This document shows, piece by piece, positions 50,722-58,578 of a DNA stretch of 64,000 bases. The stretch comes from Streptomyces sp. STR69 (lineage in GTDB: Bacteria > Actinomycetota > Actinomycetes > Streptomycetales > Streptomycetaceae): positions 40,992-104,991 of the forward strand of contig NZ_JALJRY010000031.1 of NCBI RefSeq assembly GCF_024519455.1. Reading direction: 5' to 3'. Each line of letters starts with the position of its first letter. Positions within the stretch are counted from its first letter, which is position 1. The notes beneath the pieces were generated by a model. The model was not told the DNA's origin. It saw nothing but the letters and a program-made list of their open reading frames with translations, and made no database searches. The translations under genes and the position numbers were made by a program.

Positions 50722-52935
50722 CTACGGGACCGGGGTGAGGTGGGCGGTCGGGGTGCCGGTCGGCTCGGTTGCCGGTGCCGGGACCTTGCGGCTCAGGGCC
50801 TCGCCCTCGACGTCCATGCGGGGGAGGATCCGGTTGAGCCAACTCGGCAGGTACCAGGCCTTGTTGCCGAGGAGGGACAGGACGGCCGGCACGATCGCCA
50901 TCCGGACCACGAACGCGTCGAACAGGACCGCGATGGCCAGCCCGAAGCCGATCATCTTGATCATCGAGGCGCCCGCGCCGATGAAGCCCGAGAACACCGC
51001 CATCATGATCAGCGCGGCGGCCACGACCACCCGGGCGCTGTGCCGGAATCCCGAGACGATCGCCTGGCCGGGCCCGTCCCCGTGGACGTAGGCCTCGCGC
51101 ATCCGGGAGACGAGGAACACCTCGTAGTCCATGGCGAGTCCGAAGACGATGCCCACCAGGAAGATCGGCATCAGGCTCATGATCGGGCCGGTCTGGTCGA
51201 CGCCGAGCCAGGACGCCAGGTGCCCTTCCTGGAAGACCGCGACCACCGCGCCGAGCGCCGCGAGGACCGAGAGGAGGAAGCCGAGCGCCGCCTTCAGCGG
51301 GACCAGGAGCGAGCGGAAGACCAGGAGCAGGAGGACGATCGCCAGGCCCACCACCAGGGCCAGGTACGGGATCAGCGCGTCCTGGACCTTCTGCGCCACG
51401 TCGATGTTCAGCGCGGTCGTGCCGGTGACCTCGAAGCTCGCGCCCGCATCAGCCGCGATGTCCGGTCGTTCGTCGCGGATCGTCTGGACGAGTTGCTTGG
51501 TTCTCTCGTCGGTGGGGCTGGTGGCGGGGGTCGCGGAGAACACCGCTGTGTCGCCTGCCGTGTTGAAGCGGGCCGGTGAGACGGAGACCACTCCGTCCGT
51601 GGCCGCTATCTCCTTCGAGATCGTCGCTACGGCGGCCTTCGCGTCCTCCGCCTTCTTCGCGTCCACGACGATGGTCAGGGGGCCGTTGAAGCCGGGGCCG
51701 AAGCCTTCGGCGAGGTCGTCGTAGGCGCGGCGTTCGGTGGTGGCGGTGGACTTGGCCTCGTCACCGGGCATGCCGAGCTGGAGGTTGAGGGCGGGCAGGG
51801 CCATCGCACCGAGGCCCACGATGCCGAGCAGCAGGACGGGGATCGGGCGGCGTACGACGATCCGGGCCCAACGGCTGCCGCCGTTCTCGCCGTTGCCGCG
51901 CTTGGTCTTGTTCTTGCGGTCGCGGCGGGACAGTACGGCATTGGGCCAGAAGCCGAGGAGCGCGGGGACCAGGGTGAGGCAGATCAGGACCGCGAGGAGG
52001 ACCGCGCCGGCCGCCGCGAGGCCCATCTTCGTCAGCATCGGGATGCCGACCACCGACAAACCGGCCAGAGCGATGACAACGGTCAGGCCGGCGAACACAA
52101 CTGCCGAACCCGCCGTCCCGGCCGCGAGTCCGGCCGCTTCGCGAGGCGCGTGGCCCTTGGCGCGTTCCTCGCGGTAGCGGGAGACGACGAACAGGGCGTA
52201 GTCGATGCCGCAGGCGAGGCCGAGCATCGTGGCGAGGGTGCCGGTGGTCTCGGAGAGGCCGAAGGTGCTGCCCAGGGCGAGGACCCCGGACATGCTGATC
52301 GCGACGCCGATGATCGCGGTGAGCAGGGGCAGGCCGGCGGCGGCCAGTGAACCGAAGGTGATGAGGAGGACGATCGCGGCTATCGCGATACCGATGGCCT
52401 CGGCGCTGCCGCCCGCCGCGGGCTGGGTGGCGAGCGCGTCGCCGCCGACCTCGACGGTCAGGCCCGCGTCCCGGGCCGTGTCGATGGCCCGCTCCAGATG
52501 GGTCTTGGCGGCGCCGGTGAGGTCGTCGGCCTTCACCTTGAAGGTGACGGTGGAGTACGCCGTGGAGGCGTCCTTGCTGACCGCCTTCGCGGCGAACGGG
52601 TCGACGGCGGAGGCGACTTGGGAACCGTCGGCCGCTTCCGTCACCAGCTTCTCGATCGCCGCCCTGTTCTCGGTCGCGGTGACCTTCTCGCCGTTCGGGG
52701 CGACGAAGACGATCCGTGCGCTCGCGCCGTCGGCCGCCGTGCCCGGGAAGCGCTGCTCCAGCAGGTCGAAGGCCTTCTGCGACTCGATGCCGGGCATCGT
52801 GAAGCCGTCGTCGGGGGCGGCGGGGGCCTTGGTGGCGGCGAATCCGACAGCGCCGAGGACCGCCACCCACAGGAGGGTGACGAGCCAGCGCCACCGGAAG
52901 GCCACGCGGCCCAAGTGATAAAGGAGAGTAGCCAT
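50722..52935 (-). CDS. MMPL-family RND transporter
   Basis: The 737-residue protein starts MATLLYHLGRVAFRWRWLVT. It has 12 membrane helices with two large external loops (about residues 40-175 and 395-520), and the MMPL hallmark GLACGIDYALFVVSRYREER in the first half and GLAMDYEVFLVSRMREAY in the second. Such pumps export lipids or natural products with the proton gradient. A 26-base palindrome at 53031-53056 upstream is a likely repressor site. No regulator gene is adjacent. Confidence 0.92.
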   Translation of the reverse strand: MATLLYHLGRVAFRWRWLVTLLWVAVLGAVGFAATKAPAAPDDGFTMPGIESQKAFDLLEQRFPGTAADGASARIVFVAPNGEKVTATENRAAIEKLVTEAADGSQVASAVDPFAAKAVSKDASTAYSTVTFKVKADDLTGAAKTHLERAIDTARDAGLTVEVGGDALATQPAAGGSAEAIGIAIAAIVLLITFGSLAAAGLPLLTAIIGVAISMSGVLALGSTFGLSETTGTLATMLGLACGIDYALFVVSRYREERAKGHAPREAAGLAAGTAGSAVVFAGLTVVIALAGLSVVGIPMLTKMGLAAAGAVLLAVLICLTLVPALLGFWPNAVLSRRDRKNKTKRGNGENGGSRWARIVVRRPIPVLLLGIVGLGAMALPALNLQLGMPGDEAKSTATTERRAYDDLAEGFGPGFNGPLTIVVDAKKAEDAKAAVATISKEIAATDGVVSVSPARFNTAGDTAVFSATPATSPTDERTKQLVQTIRDERPDIAADAGASFEVTGTTALNIDVAQKVQDALIPYLALVVGLAIVLLLLVFRSLLVPLKAALGFLLSVLAALGAVVAVFQEGHLASWLGVDQTGPIMSLMPIFLVGIVFGLAMDYEVFLVSRMREAYVHGDGPGQAIVSGFRHSARVVVAAALIMMAVFSGFIGAGASMIKMIGFGLAIAVLFDAFVVRMAIVPAVLSLLGNKAWYLPSWLNRILPRMDVEGEALSRKVPAPATEPTGTPTAHLTPVP

Positions 52936-53030
52936 GGCTGGGGAAGGCCTCCACGTCGGCGGTCGGTCGAGATCGTGGTCTCAACCTTTCCGCCGGCCGC
53001 TCTCCGGCACGAGGGAGTGCCCTCCCGAAT

Positions 53031-53056
53031 GGATGGTGTAGCCCGCTACACCATCC
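53031..53056. promoter_or_regulatory. Perfect 12-bp inverted repeat upstream of the MMPL gene
   Basis: GGATGGTGTAGC CC GCTACACCATCC lies between ribA and the MMPL gene, about 95 bases before the MMPL start. The TGTAGC/GCTACA core is like TetR-family operators. It could also serve as a terminator after ribA, but there is no T-run. Confidence 0.55.
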
Positions 53057-53065
53057 CCGTGCGGC

Positions 53066-53707
53066 TCAGCCCACGTTCAGCTCGGTCAGCCGGCCCAGCG
53101 GGAGCGTGTGGTGGGTCTGCAGGACCTTCGCGCGTAGATACCGGACGTTGTGGGGCGTGGTGAATACGCCGGTCGGTACGCGGTCGTGCACGTCGATGCC
53201 GAGGCCGCGCAACTGGTCCGCCTTGTCGGGGTTGTTGGACAGCAGGTCCAGGGACGTGATCCCGAGGGCCGTGAGCATCTGGGCGGCGGCCGTGTAGTCG
53301 CGGGCGTCCTCGGGCAGGCCGAGCGCGGTGTTGGCGGCGTAGGTGTCGAGGCCCTGGTCCTGGAGGGCGTACGCGTCGAGCTTGTTGTAGAGGCCGATGC
53401 CCCGGCCCTCCTGGCGCAGATAGAGCAGGACTCCGCCGCGGTCGGCTATGCGCTCGACGGCCTCGCGCAGCTGGGGGCCGCAGTCGCAGCGGGCGGAGCC
53501 GAAGACGTCTCCGGTCAGGCACTCGGAGTGCAGCCGGACCAGCGGGGTGGTGCCGGGTGCCGGCTCGCCGAGGACGACGGCGAGATGTTCCTGGCCGTCG
53601 GTCAGGCCGTGGAAGGTGACGAGTTCGGTGTCGACGCTGTAGCCGTCGTGGAAGCGCAGCGGTACCCGGACGCGGGCACGCGGGGTGGCGGCGGGGAAGT
53701 CGGGCAT
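53066..53707 (-). CDS. ribA: GTP cyclohydrolase II
   Basis: The 213-residue stand-alone protein has the zinc site SECLTGDVFGSARCDCG and the catalytic segment LRQEGRGIGLYNKLDAYALQ. It converts GTP to the first pyrimidine intermediate of riboflavin synthesis. It lacks the RibB domain, so it is not the usual RibBA fusion. A MarR gene lies just upstream and a RibD-like fusion lies beyond, forming a second riboflavin locus controlled by MarR rather than an FMN riboswitch (none seen). Confidence 0.93.
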   Translation of the reverse strand: MPDFPAATPRARVRVPLRFHDGYSVDTELVTFHGLTDGQEHLAVVLGEPAPGTTPLVRLHSECLTGDVFGSARCDCGPQLREAVERIADRGGVLLYLRQEGRGIGLYNKLDAYALQDQGLDTYAANTALGLPEDARDYTAAAQMLTALGITSLDLLSNNPDKADQLRGLGIDVHDRVPTGVFTTPHNVRYLRAKVLQTHHTLPLGRLTELNVG

Positions 53708-53738
53708 GCGGGTCTCCGAGTCCGAAGGGTGACGTAGC

Positions 53739-53801
53739 GATGTGCTTCAAAACTGAAGCACATCCACGATCACGGACCCTACCTCATGCTTGAAATTTGA
53801 A
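53739..53801 (-). promoter_or_regulatory. ribA promoter with two MarR-type sites and leader hairpin
   Basis: On the minus strand TTGCTT is 18 bases from TAGGGT (complement of 53776-53781). Two related palindromes surround this promoter: TTGAAATTTGAA (53790-53801), adjoining the -35, and TTCAAAACTGAA (53746-53757) in the leader. Both are flanked by TGCTT/AAGCA arms. The second is the centre of a perfect 11-bp stem (53739-53749 with 53754-53764). Confidence 0.65.
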
Positions 53802-53835
53802 GCAACAGATTGGTGTGACGGCTCACGAGGACGGC

Positions 53836-54333
53836 TCACGAACACGGAGGCGTCGAGCGGCGGCGCCACGGAACGTCCTCCGGCGTCTCCAGCGCCCGCA
53901 CGATGCCCGTACTGATCTCCTCCAGCTGCCCCACCTGCTCCGGAGTGAGATGGTCGAAGATCGCGGCGCGGACGGTCTCGACATGCCCCGGCGCCGACCG
54001 CACCAGCACGGCCATCCCCTCGTCGGTCAGGATCGCCGTACTGCCCCGCTTGTCCGACGGGCACCCCCCCCGCCGCACCAGCCCGTCCTTCTCCAACCGG
54101 GTCACGGCGTACGTCAGCCGGCTCCGGGTGATCTTCGACTTCTCGGCGAGGTCGGTCATCCGCAGCCGGTGGTCCGGTACGTCGGAGAGGTTGGCGAGGA
54201 TGGAGTAGTACAGGTGGGGCATGCCGGCCTCCTGCTGGAGCTGCCGGTCGATCGCGTCCTCCAGGAGGTGCGTCGCGGCGATGTAGGCGCGCCAGGCGCG
54301 CTGCTCCTCGGCGGTGAGCCAGCGGGTCGTCAT
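53836..54333 (-). CDS. MarR-family regulator of the riboflavin locus
   Basis: The 165-residue protein starts MTTRWLTAEEQRAWRAYIAA (an upstream ATG at 54357 is possible). The winged helix contains LRMTDLAEKSKITRSRLTYA and VTRLEKDGLVRRGGCPSDKR with the wing ILTDEG. It lies between ribA and the RibD-like gene, and sites of one palindrome type occur on both sides, so it probably represses both. Confidence 0.88.
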   Translation of the reverse strand: MTTRWLTAEEQRAWRAYIAATHLLEDAIDRQLQQEAGMPHLYYSILANLSDVPDHRLRMTDLAEKSKITRSRLTYAVTRLEKDGLVRRGGCPSDKRGSTAILTDEGMAVLVRSAPGHVETVRAAIFDHLTPEQVGQLEEISTGIVRALETPEDVPWRRRSTPPCS

Positions 54334-54352
54334 GCCCCCAGTGTAGTTTTGT

Positions 54353-54364
54353 TTCAAACTTGAA
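54353..54364. promoter_or_regulatory. MarR-type site between marR and the RibD-like gene
   Basis: TTCAAACTTGAA is an AT-rich near-palindrome 20 bases before the marR start and 53 before the RibD-like start. It shares the TT(C/G)AAA...TGAA pattern with the two ribA sites. Confidence 0.6.
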
Positions 54365-54416
54365 CCAAGCCCCCGCCGTTTCCAAGCCCCGCCGGCCTCC
54401 CGGAGAGAGCGCGTCG

Positions 54417-55547
54417 ATGTCTCTGCCCTACGTCCTGCTGTCCGCCGCCGTCTCCCTCGACGGCTACCTCGACGACACCGGCCCCGACCGGCTGCTCCTC
54501 TCCAGCCCCGCCGACTTCGACCGCGTCGACGAGGTCCGGGCGTCCGTGGACGCGATCCTCGTCGGCGCCGGCACCATCCGCGCGGACAACCCCCGCCTCC
54601 TGGTCAACTCCCCCGGGCGCCGCGCCGCCCGCATCGCCGCCGGCAAACCGGAGTACCCCCTCAAGGTCACGGTCAGCGGCTCCGGCGAACTGGACCCGGC
54701 GGCCAACTTCTGGCACACGGGCGGCGACAAGCTCGTTGCTACGACGGACAAGGGCGCGGAGCGGGTACGGCAACTCGGCCTCGCCGCCGACGTCTTCGCC
54801 CTCGGCCCCGACCTCGACTGGCGCCGCCTCCTTGAACACCTGCACGCCGTAAGGGGAGTTGACCGCCTGATGGTCGAGGGCGGCGGCACCGTGCACACCC
54901 AGCTCCTCCAGCAGGGCCTGGCCGACGAACTCCAACTCGCCCTGTCCCCCCTCTTCGTGGGCACCCCCGAGGCCCCCCGCCTCTTCGGCCCGGGCGCCTA
55001 CCAGTCCGGCCGCCTCCGGCTGGTCGAGACCCGCCCCATCGAGGACGTCGTCCTCATGCGCTACGAACCCACCGCCCCCGGCACCGGCGACCTCCCCTCC
55101 GCCGCCGACCACCACTGGCTCGCCCTCGCCTGTGACCTGGCCGCCGACTGCCCGCCCTCGGAGACGGCGTTCAGCGTCGGCTCGGTGGTGGTGGCCGAGG
55201 ACGGCACTGAACTGGCCCGCGGCCACTCCCGCGAGGCCGGCGACCCGGTGGTCCACGCGGAGGAGGCGGCCCTCGCCAAGCTGGACCCGGCGGACCCGCG
55301 CCTCGCGACCGCCACGGTCTACACGAGCCTCGAACCCTGCACCCACCGAGCCTCCCGCCCCAAGCCCTGCGCCCGCCTGATCCTCGACGCGGGTGTACGG
55401 CGTGTGGTGACGGCCTGGCGCGAGCCGGACACGTTCGTGACGGCGGCCGACGGGAGCGGGGCGCTGGCCGCGCAGGGGGTTTCCGTGGTCGTACTCCCGG
55501 AGTACGAGGAGCGGGCGAAGGCGCCGAACCGGCATCTGCCCGGCTGA
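54417..55547 (+). CDS. RibD-like bifunctional protein with inverted domain order
   Basis: The 376-residue protein starts MSLPYVLLSAAVSLDGYLDD (GGAGAGAG upstream). Residues 1-220 form the dihydrofolate reductase-like RibD_C reductase domain (DAILVGAGTIRADNPRLLV, LMVEGGGTVHTQLLQQGL). Residues 235-376 form a cytidine deaminase-type domain with HAEEAAL and SLEPCTHRASRPKPC zinc ligands. In standard RibD the deaminase comes first. It should carry out the deamination and reduction steps after RibA. It is divergent from marR. Confidence 0.88.
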   Translation: MSLPYVLLSAAVSLDGYLDDTGPDRLLLSSPADFDRVDEVRASVDAILVGAGTIRADNPRLLVNSPGRRAARIAAGKPEYPLKVTVSGSGELDPAANFWHTGGDKLVATTDKGAERVRQLGLAADVFALGPDLDWRRLLEHLHAVRGVDRLMVEGGGTVHTQLLQQGLADELQLALSPLFVGTPEAPRLFGPGAYQSGRLRLVETRPIEDVVLMRYEPTAPGTGDLPSAADHHWLALACDLAADCPPSETAFSVGSVVVAEDGTELARGHSREAGDPVVHAEEAALAKLDPADPRLATATVYTSLEPCTHRASRPKPCARLILDAGVRRVVTAWREPDTFVTAADGSGALAAQGVSVVVLPEYEERAKAPNRHLPG

Positions 55548-55651
55548 TCCACACCCTGTGGACGCACGACCGGCCCATCAGATCCTGCGCCCCACCGCCC
55601 ACCGGGTCACGCTCGCAGTGAACCGGTGCGGACAAGGTGGAGGTAGGACAG

Positions 55652-56857
55652 ATGAGGGCAGTGGCGGTGCTGGGCGCGTCCGTGGCCGTAGGGCTTCTCG
55701 CCTCGTGCGGGGCGGCGGACACCGGTACGCGGACCATGGCGAGGGCGCTGCCCGCCGGCGCGGCGTTCACGCACCCCGGAGTGCTGGTCAGCAAGGCGCA
55801 GTTGGACGCCGTACGGAAGAACGTGACGGCCGGGAAGCAGCCCTGGCTGAAGGCGTACTTCGGGATGCGGGACAGCAAGTACGGGTCGTACAAGTACACG
55901 GCGAAGCCCTACGCCGACGTCGACTGCCCCTGGAACGGCAAGGCCGCGCACGGGTGCGTCGAGGAGCGCGAGGACGCGATCGCCGCGTACACGCAGGCGC
56001 TGCTGTTCAGCATCACCGGGAAGCAGCACCACGCGCTCAAGGCGCGGGAGATCATGGACGACTGGTCGGCGAAGATGAAGGAGCACACCTCCGAGGACGC
56101 CGGGCTGCAGACCGCGTGGGCCGGGTCGACCTGGGCGCGGGCGGCGGAGATCGTGCGGTACACGCCGGGGGCCGGGTGGCCGGTGGACCGGGTGCAGCGG
56201 TTCTCGACCATGCTGCGCACCGCGTACCAGCCCGAGGTGACGAAGGACCTGCCGGACTACAACGGCAACTGGGACCTCGCGATGACGGACGCGGCGATCG
56301 GCATCGCCGTCTTCCTCGACGACCACAAGGCCTTCGACGCGGCCGTCGCCCGCTTCCGCGACCGCGTGCCCGCCTACTTCTATCTGGAGAAGGACGGCAA
56401 GGTGCCGCTCACCCCGGCCCGCTCCACCGTCAACACCCCGCAGAAGCTGACGACGTACTGGTTCAAGCAGACCACCTTCAAGGACGGCGTCGCCCAGGAG
56501 ACCTGCCGCAACTTCAAGCACGTCGGGTACTCGCTGGCGGCCACCGGGCACATCGCCGAGACCGCCTGGCACCAGGGCGTCGACCTCTACGACGGCGTCA
56601 AGGACCGGCTCAAGGCGGCCCTCGAACTCCACGCCCGCTACCAGCTCGGCGAGCCCGCGCCCGCCTGGCTCTGCGGCGGCAAGGTCGACCGGAACATGGG
56701 GCCCGACCTGGAGGTGCCGCTCAACCACCTGGAGGACCGGCTCGGCATGAAGGTGCCCGCTGCGCACCGGCTCGCCGAGACGACCCGGCCGGCCGGCAGC
56801 GACGACCTCTTCGTCTCCTGGGAGACCCTCACGCACGCCGGTAACTCCGCCGACTGA
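55652..56857 (+). CDS. Alginate-lyase-family lipoprotein
   Basis: The 401-residue protein starts MRAVAVLGASVAVGLLASCG, a lipoprotein signal with lipobox LASC, after a GGAGG-type SD. The mature part is an alpha-helical polysaccharide lyase-like toroid (alginate lyase, PL5-type family) with HPGVLVSKAQLDAVRKNV, NGNWDLAMTDAAIGIAVFLD and ETCRNFKHVGYSLAATGHIA. It should be membrane-anchored outside and act on an acidic polysaccharide. Confidence 0.87.
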   Translation: MRAVAVLGASVAVGLLASCGAADTGTRTMARALPAGAAFTHPGVLVSKAQLDAVRKNVTAGKQPWLKAYFGMRDSKYGSYKYTAKPYADVDCPWNGKAAHGCVEEREDAIAAYTQALLFSITGKQHHALKAREIMDDWSAKMKEHTSEDAGLQTAWAGSTWARAAEIVRYTPGAGWPVDRVQRFSTMLRTAYQPEVTKDLPDYNGNWDLAMTDAAIGIAVFLDDHKAFDAAVARFRDRVPAYFYLEKDGKVPLTPARSTVNTPQKLTTYWFKQTTFKDGVAQETCRNFKHVGYSLAATGHIAETAWHQGVDLYDGVKDRLKAALELHARYQLGEPAPAWLCGGKVDRNMGPDLEVPLNHLEDRLGMKVPAAHRLAETTRPAGSDDLFVSWETLTHAGNSAD

Positions 56858-56889
56858 AACGTGTGTGACATCGGACCCCGCGGATGGCG

Positions 56890-56895
56890 TATAGT
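56890..56895 (+). promoter_or_regulatory. -10 box of initiator tRNA
   Basis: TATAGT lies 14 bases before the tRNA 5' end. No clear -35 element at normal spacing is visible. Confidence 0.5.
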
Positions 56896-56909
56896 TGGGA
56901 ACACAACGG

Positions 56910-56983
56910 CGCGGGGTGGAGCAGCTCGGTAGCTCGCTGGGCTCATAACCCAGAGGTCGCAGGTTCAAATCCTGTCCCCGCTA
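56910..56983 (+). tRNA. Initiator tRNA-fMet (CAU)
   Basis: The sequence CGCGGGG...CCCCGCT has an unpaired first position (C1 against T72) and the anticodon stem ends in GGG/CCC next to CTCATAA, both hallmarks of initiator tRNA. The T-arm is CGCAGG TTCAAAT CCTGT. CCA is not encoded. Confidence 0.95.
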
Positions 56984-56989
56984 CTAAGG

Positions 56990-57027
56990 CCAAGGGCCGG
57001 AGTCCAGAAACGGATTCCGGCCCTTGG
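56990..57027 (+). terminator. Terminator of initiator tRNA
   Basis: A 16-bp stem with one G-U pair (56990-57005 with 57012-57027) and a 6-base loop lies 6 bases after the tRNA and is followed by TGTTTCTC. Confidence 0.85.
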
Positions 57028-57121
57028 TGTTTCTCCCCCATCCTTCTCCCCCTGTCGGCCCACCCCGCTCGCCACCCTCCCCCCACCGGGAAAAACTGGA
57101 CGCGTGGAGGAGGGTCCGTAT

Positions 57122-58258
57122 GTGCGAGCCGGCGGGCGCCTGCCCGGCGATCCCGTGCCCGACCCCGGCCTCGGCCCCGACGAGGGGCGGCGGACCGCCC
57201 GCGTCCTCGCCCTCGTCCGCCGGCTGCCCGCGCTGCTGCTGATCGTCGGTGCCTGCTACGACTACCTCACCCCGCAGGACTTCACGGCGGCCCCCTTCTT
57301 CACCGCCGCCCCGCTCGTCGCCGCCCCGCTCTACTCGCGGCGCGGCACCGTCCTCACCGGCCTGGCCTCGGTCGCCGTCGTCCTCGTCATCCACATCAGG
57401 CTCGGCATCGTCCTGCGCATCGACGCGGTCACCGAGGTGGCCACCGTGGCCACGGTCGCCGGTCTCGCCGTCCTCATCAACGCCCTCGTCCGCCGCAGCA
57501 GCGAACAGCTCGCCTCCGTGCGCGAGATCGCCGAGGCCGCCCAGCGCGCGGTACTGCCCGAACCGGCCGAGCGCATCGGCGGGTTCGAGATCGCCGCGCG
57601 CTACGAGGCGGCACAGGAGGGCGCGTTCATCGGCGGCGACCTGTACGCGGTGCAGGACACCCCGCACGGCGTACGGCTGGTCGTGGGCGACGTACGCGGG
57701 AAGGGCATGGGCGCGGTCGCCGCCGTAGCGGTGGTCATCGGGGCGTTCCGGGAGGCAGCCGAGCAGGAGAGCACCCTGGAGGCGGTCGCGCAGCGGCTGG
57801 AACGGGCGCTGGCGCGCGAGGGCACCCGGCGCGACGGACTCGACGCGTTCGAGGGGTTCACCACGGCCGTCCTCGCCGAACTCCCGCACGGCGACGGCGT
57901 CTTGCGGATCGTCGACCGGGGTCACCCGCCACCGCTGCTCCTGCACGCGGACGGCACCGTGGAGACCCTGCTCGTCAAGGAGCCCGCACTGCCGCTGGGA
58001 ATGGGTGAGTTGGGGTTCTGGCCCGACCGGGCCGAGGAGTTCGCGTTCCCCGGCGGCGCCACCCTCCTCCTCTACACCGACGGCCTGTCCGAGGCCCGCG
58101 ACTGCCACGGCGTGTTCTACGACCCCGGGGAGCGGCTGGCCGGCCGGACCTTCCGCAGCCCCGAGGCGCTGCTCGGCATCCTCGCCAAGGAGGTGCGCCG
58201 CTACTCCGGCGGCGGGATGACGGACGACATGGCGATGATCGCCGTACGCCATCCATGA
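57122..58258 (+). CDS. Membrane PP2C-type (SpoIIE) serine phosphatase
   Basis: The start is GTG 57122, because GGAGGAGGG lies 7 bases before it; GTG 57104 would overlap that SD. The 378-residue protein has about four membrane helices (residues 30-120) and a C-terminal SpoIIE domain with AAQRAVLPEPAERIGGFEIA, FIGGDLYAV, VGDVRGKGMGA, LYTDGLSEAR and GGMTDDMAMIAV metal-binding motifs. It probably dephosphorylates STAS anti-sigma antagonists, such as those at 20-25 kb. Confidence 0.9.
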   Translation: MRAGGRLPGDPVPDPGLGPDEGRRTARVLALVRRLPALLLIVGACYDYLTPQDFTAAPFFTAAPLVAAPLYSRRGTVLTGLASVAVVLVIHIRLGIVLRIDAVTEVATVATVAGLAVLINALVRRSSEQLASVREIAEAAQRAVLPEPAERIGGFEIAARYEAAQEGAFIGGDLYAVQDTPHGVRLVVGDVRGKGMGAVAAVAVVIGAFREAAEQESTLEAVAQRLERALAREGTRRDGLDAFEGFTTAVLAELPHGDGVLRIVDRGHPPPLLLHADGTVETLLVKEPALPLGMGELGFWPDRAEEFAFPGGATLLLYTDGLSEARDCHGVFYDPGERLAGRTFRSPEALLGILAKEVRRYSGGGMTDDMAMIAVRHP

Positions 58259-58394
58259 CCGGTCAACTCACCCGTTTTTCGCCGGTCATGGGCTCTTCGT
58301 CCAGCAAGGAAAGGTTAATGATCAAGCGATCGGGCTTGGAAACGGGCGCCCGTGTCTATTAACGTTCGATAACGCAGCACGGTCGTCCCAGCCG

Positions 58395-58566
58395 TCACAA
58401 GAGACAGCTCCGTGCGCACGCGCCGAATCCCGCAAGGGAACCGGGGAACCACCACTTGGGGTGAATCGCTCGTCGACAGTCGTGGCAACACGACCGGTTT
58501 ACGCGCGTAGGAGACCTTCCTGCTCCGAACCCGTCAGCTAACCCGGTAGGCGAGAAGGAAGGAAAG
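58395..58566 (+). ncRNA. c-di-AMP riboswitch (ydaO/yuaA type)
   Basis: The leader contains the conserved blocks of this class in order: CGCCGAATCCCGCAAGGGAA (58420s), CCGGGGAACCACCACTTGGG, GTGAATC, AGGAGACCTTCC, then CCGTCAGCTAACCCGGTAGG and CGAGAAGGAAGG. It ends about 13 bases before the M23 gene start. In actinomycetes this riboswitch precedes cell-wall hydrolase genes and turns them off when c-di-AMP is high. Exact ends are approximate. Confidence 0.88.
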
Positions 58567-58578
58567 GAGTACGCCCAC

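Noticed and set aside
53708..53835. FMN riboswitch before ribA
   Set aside because: None of the conserved RFN-element blocks is present; the region instead holds a promoter and MarR-type palindromes.
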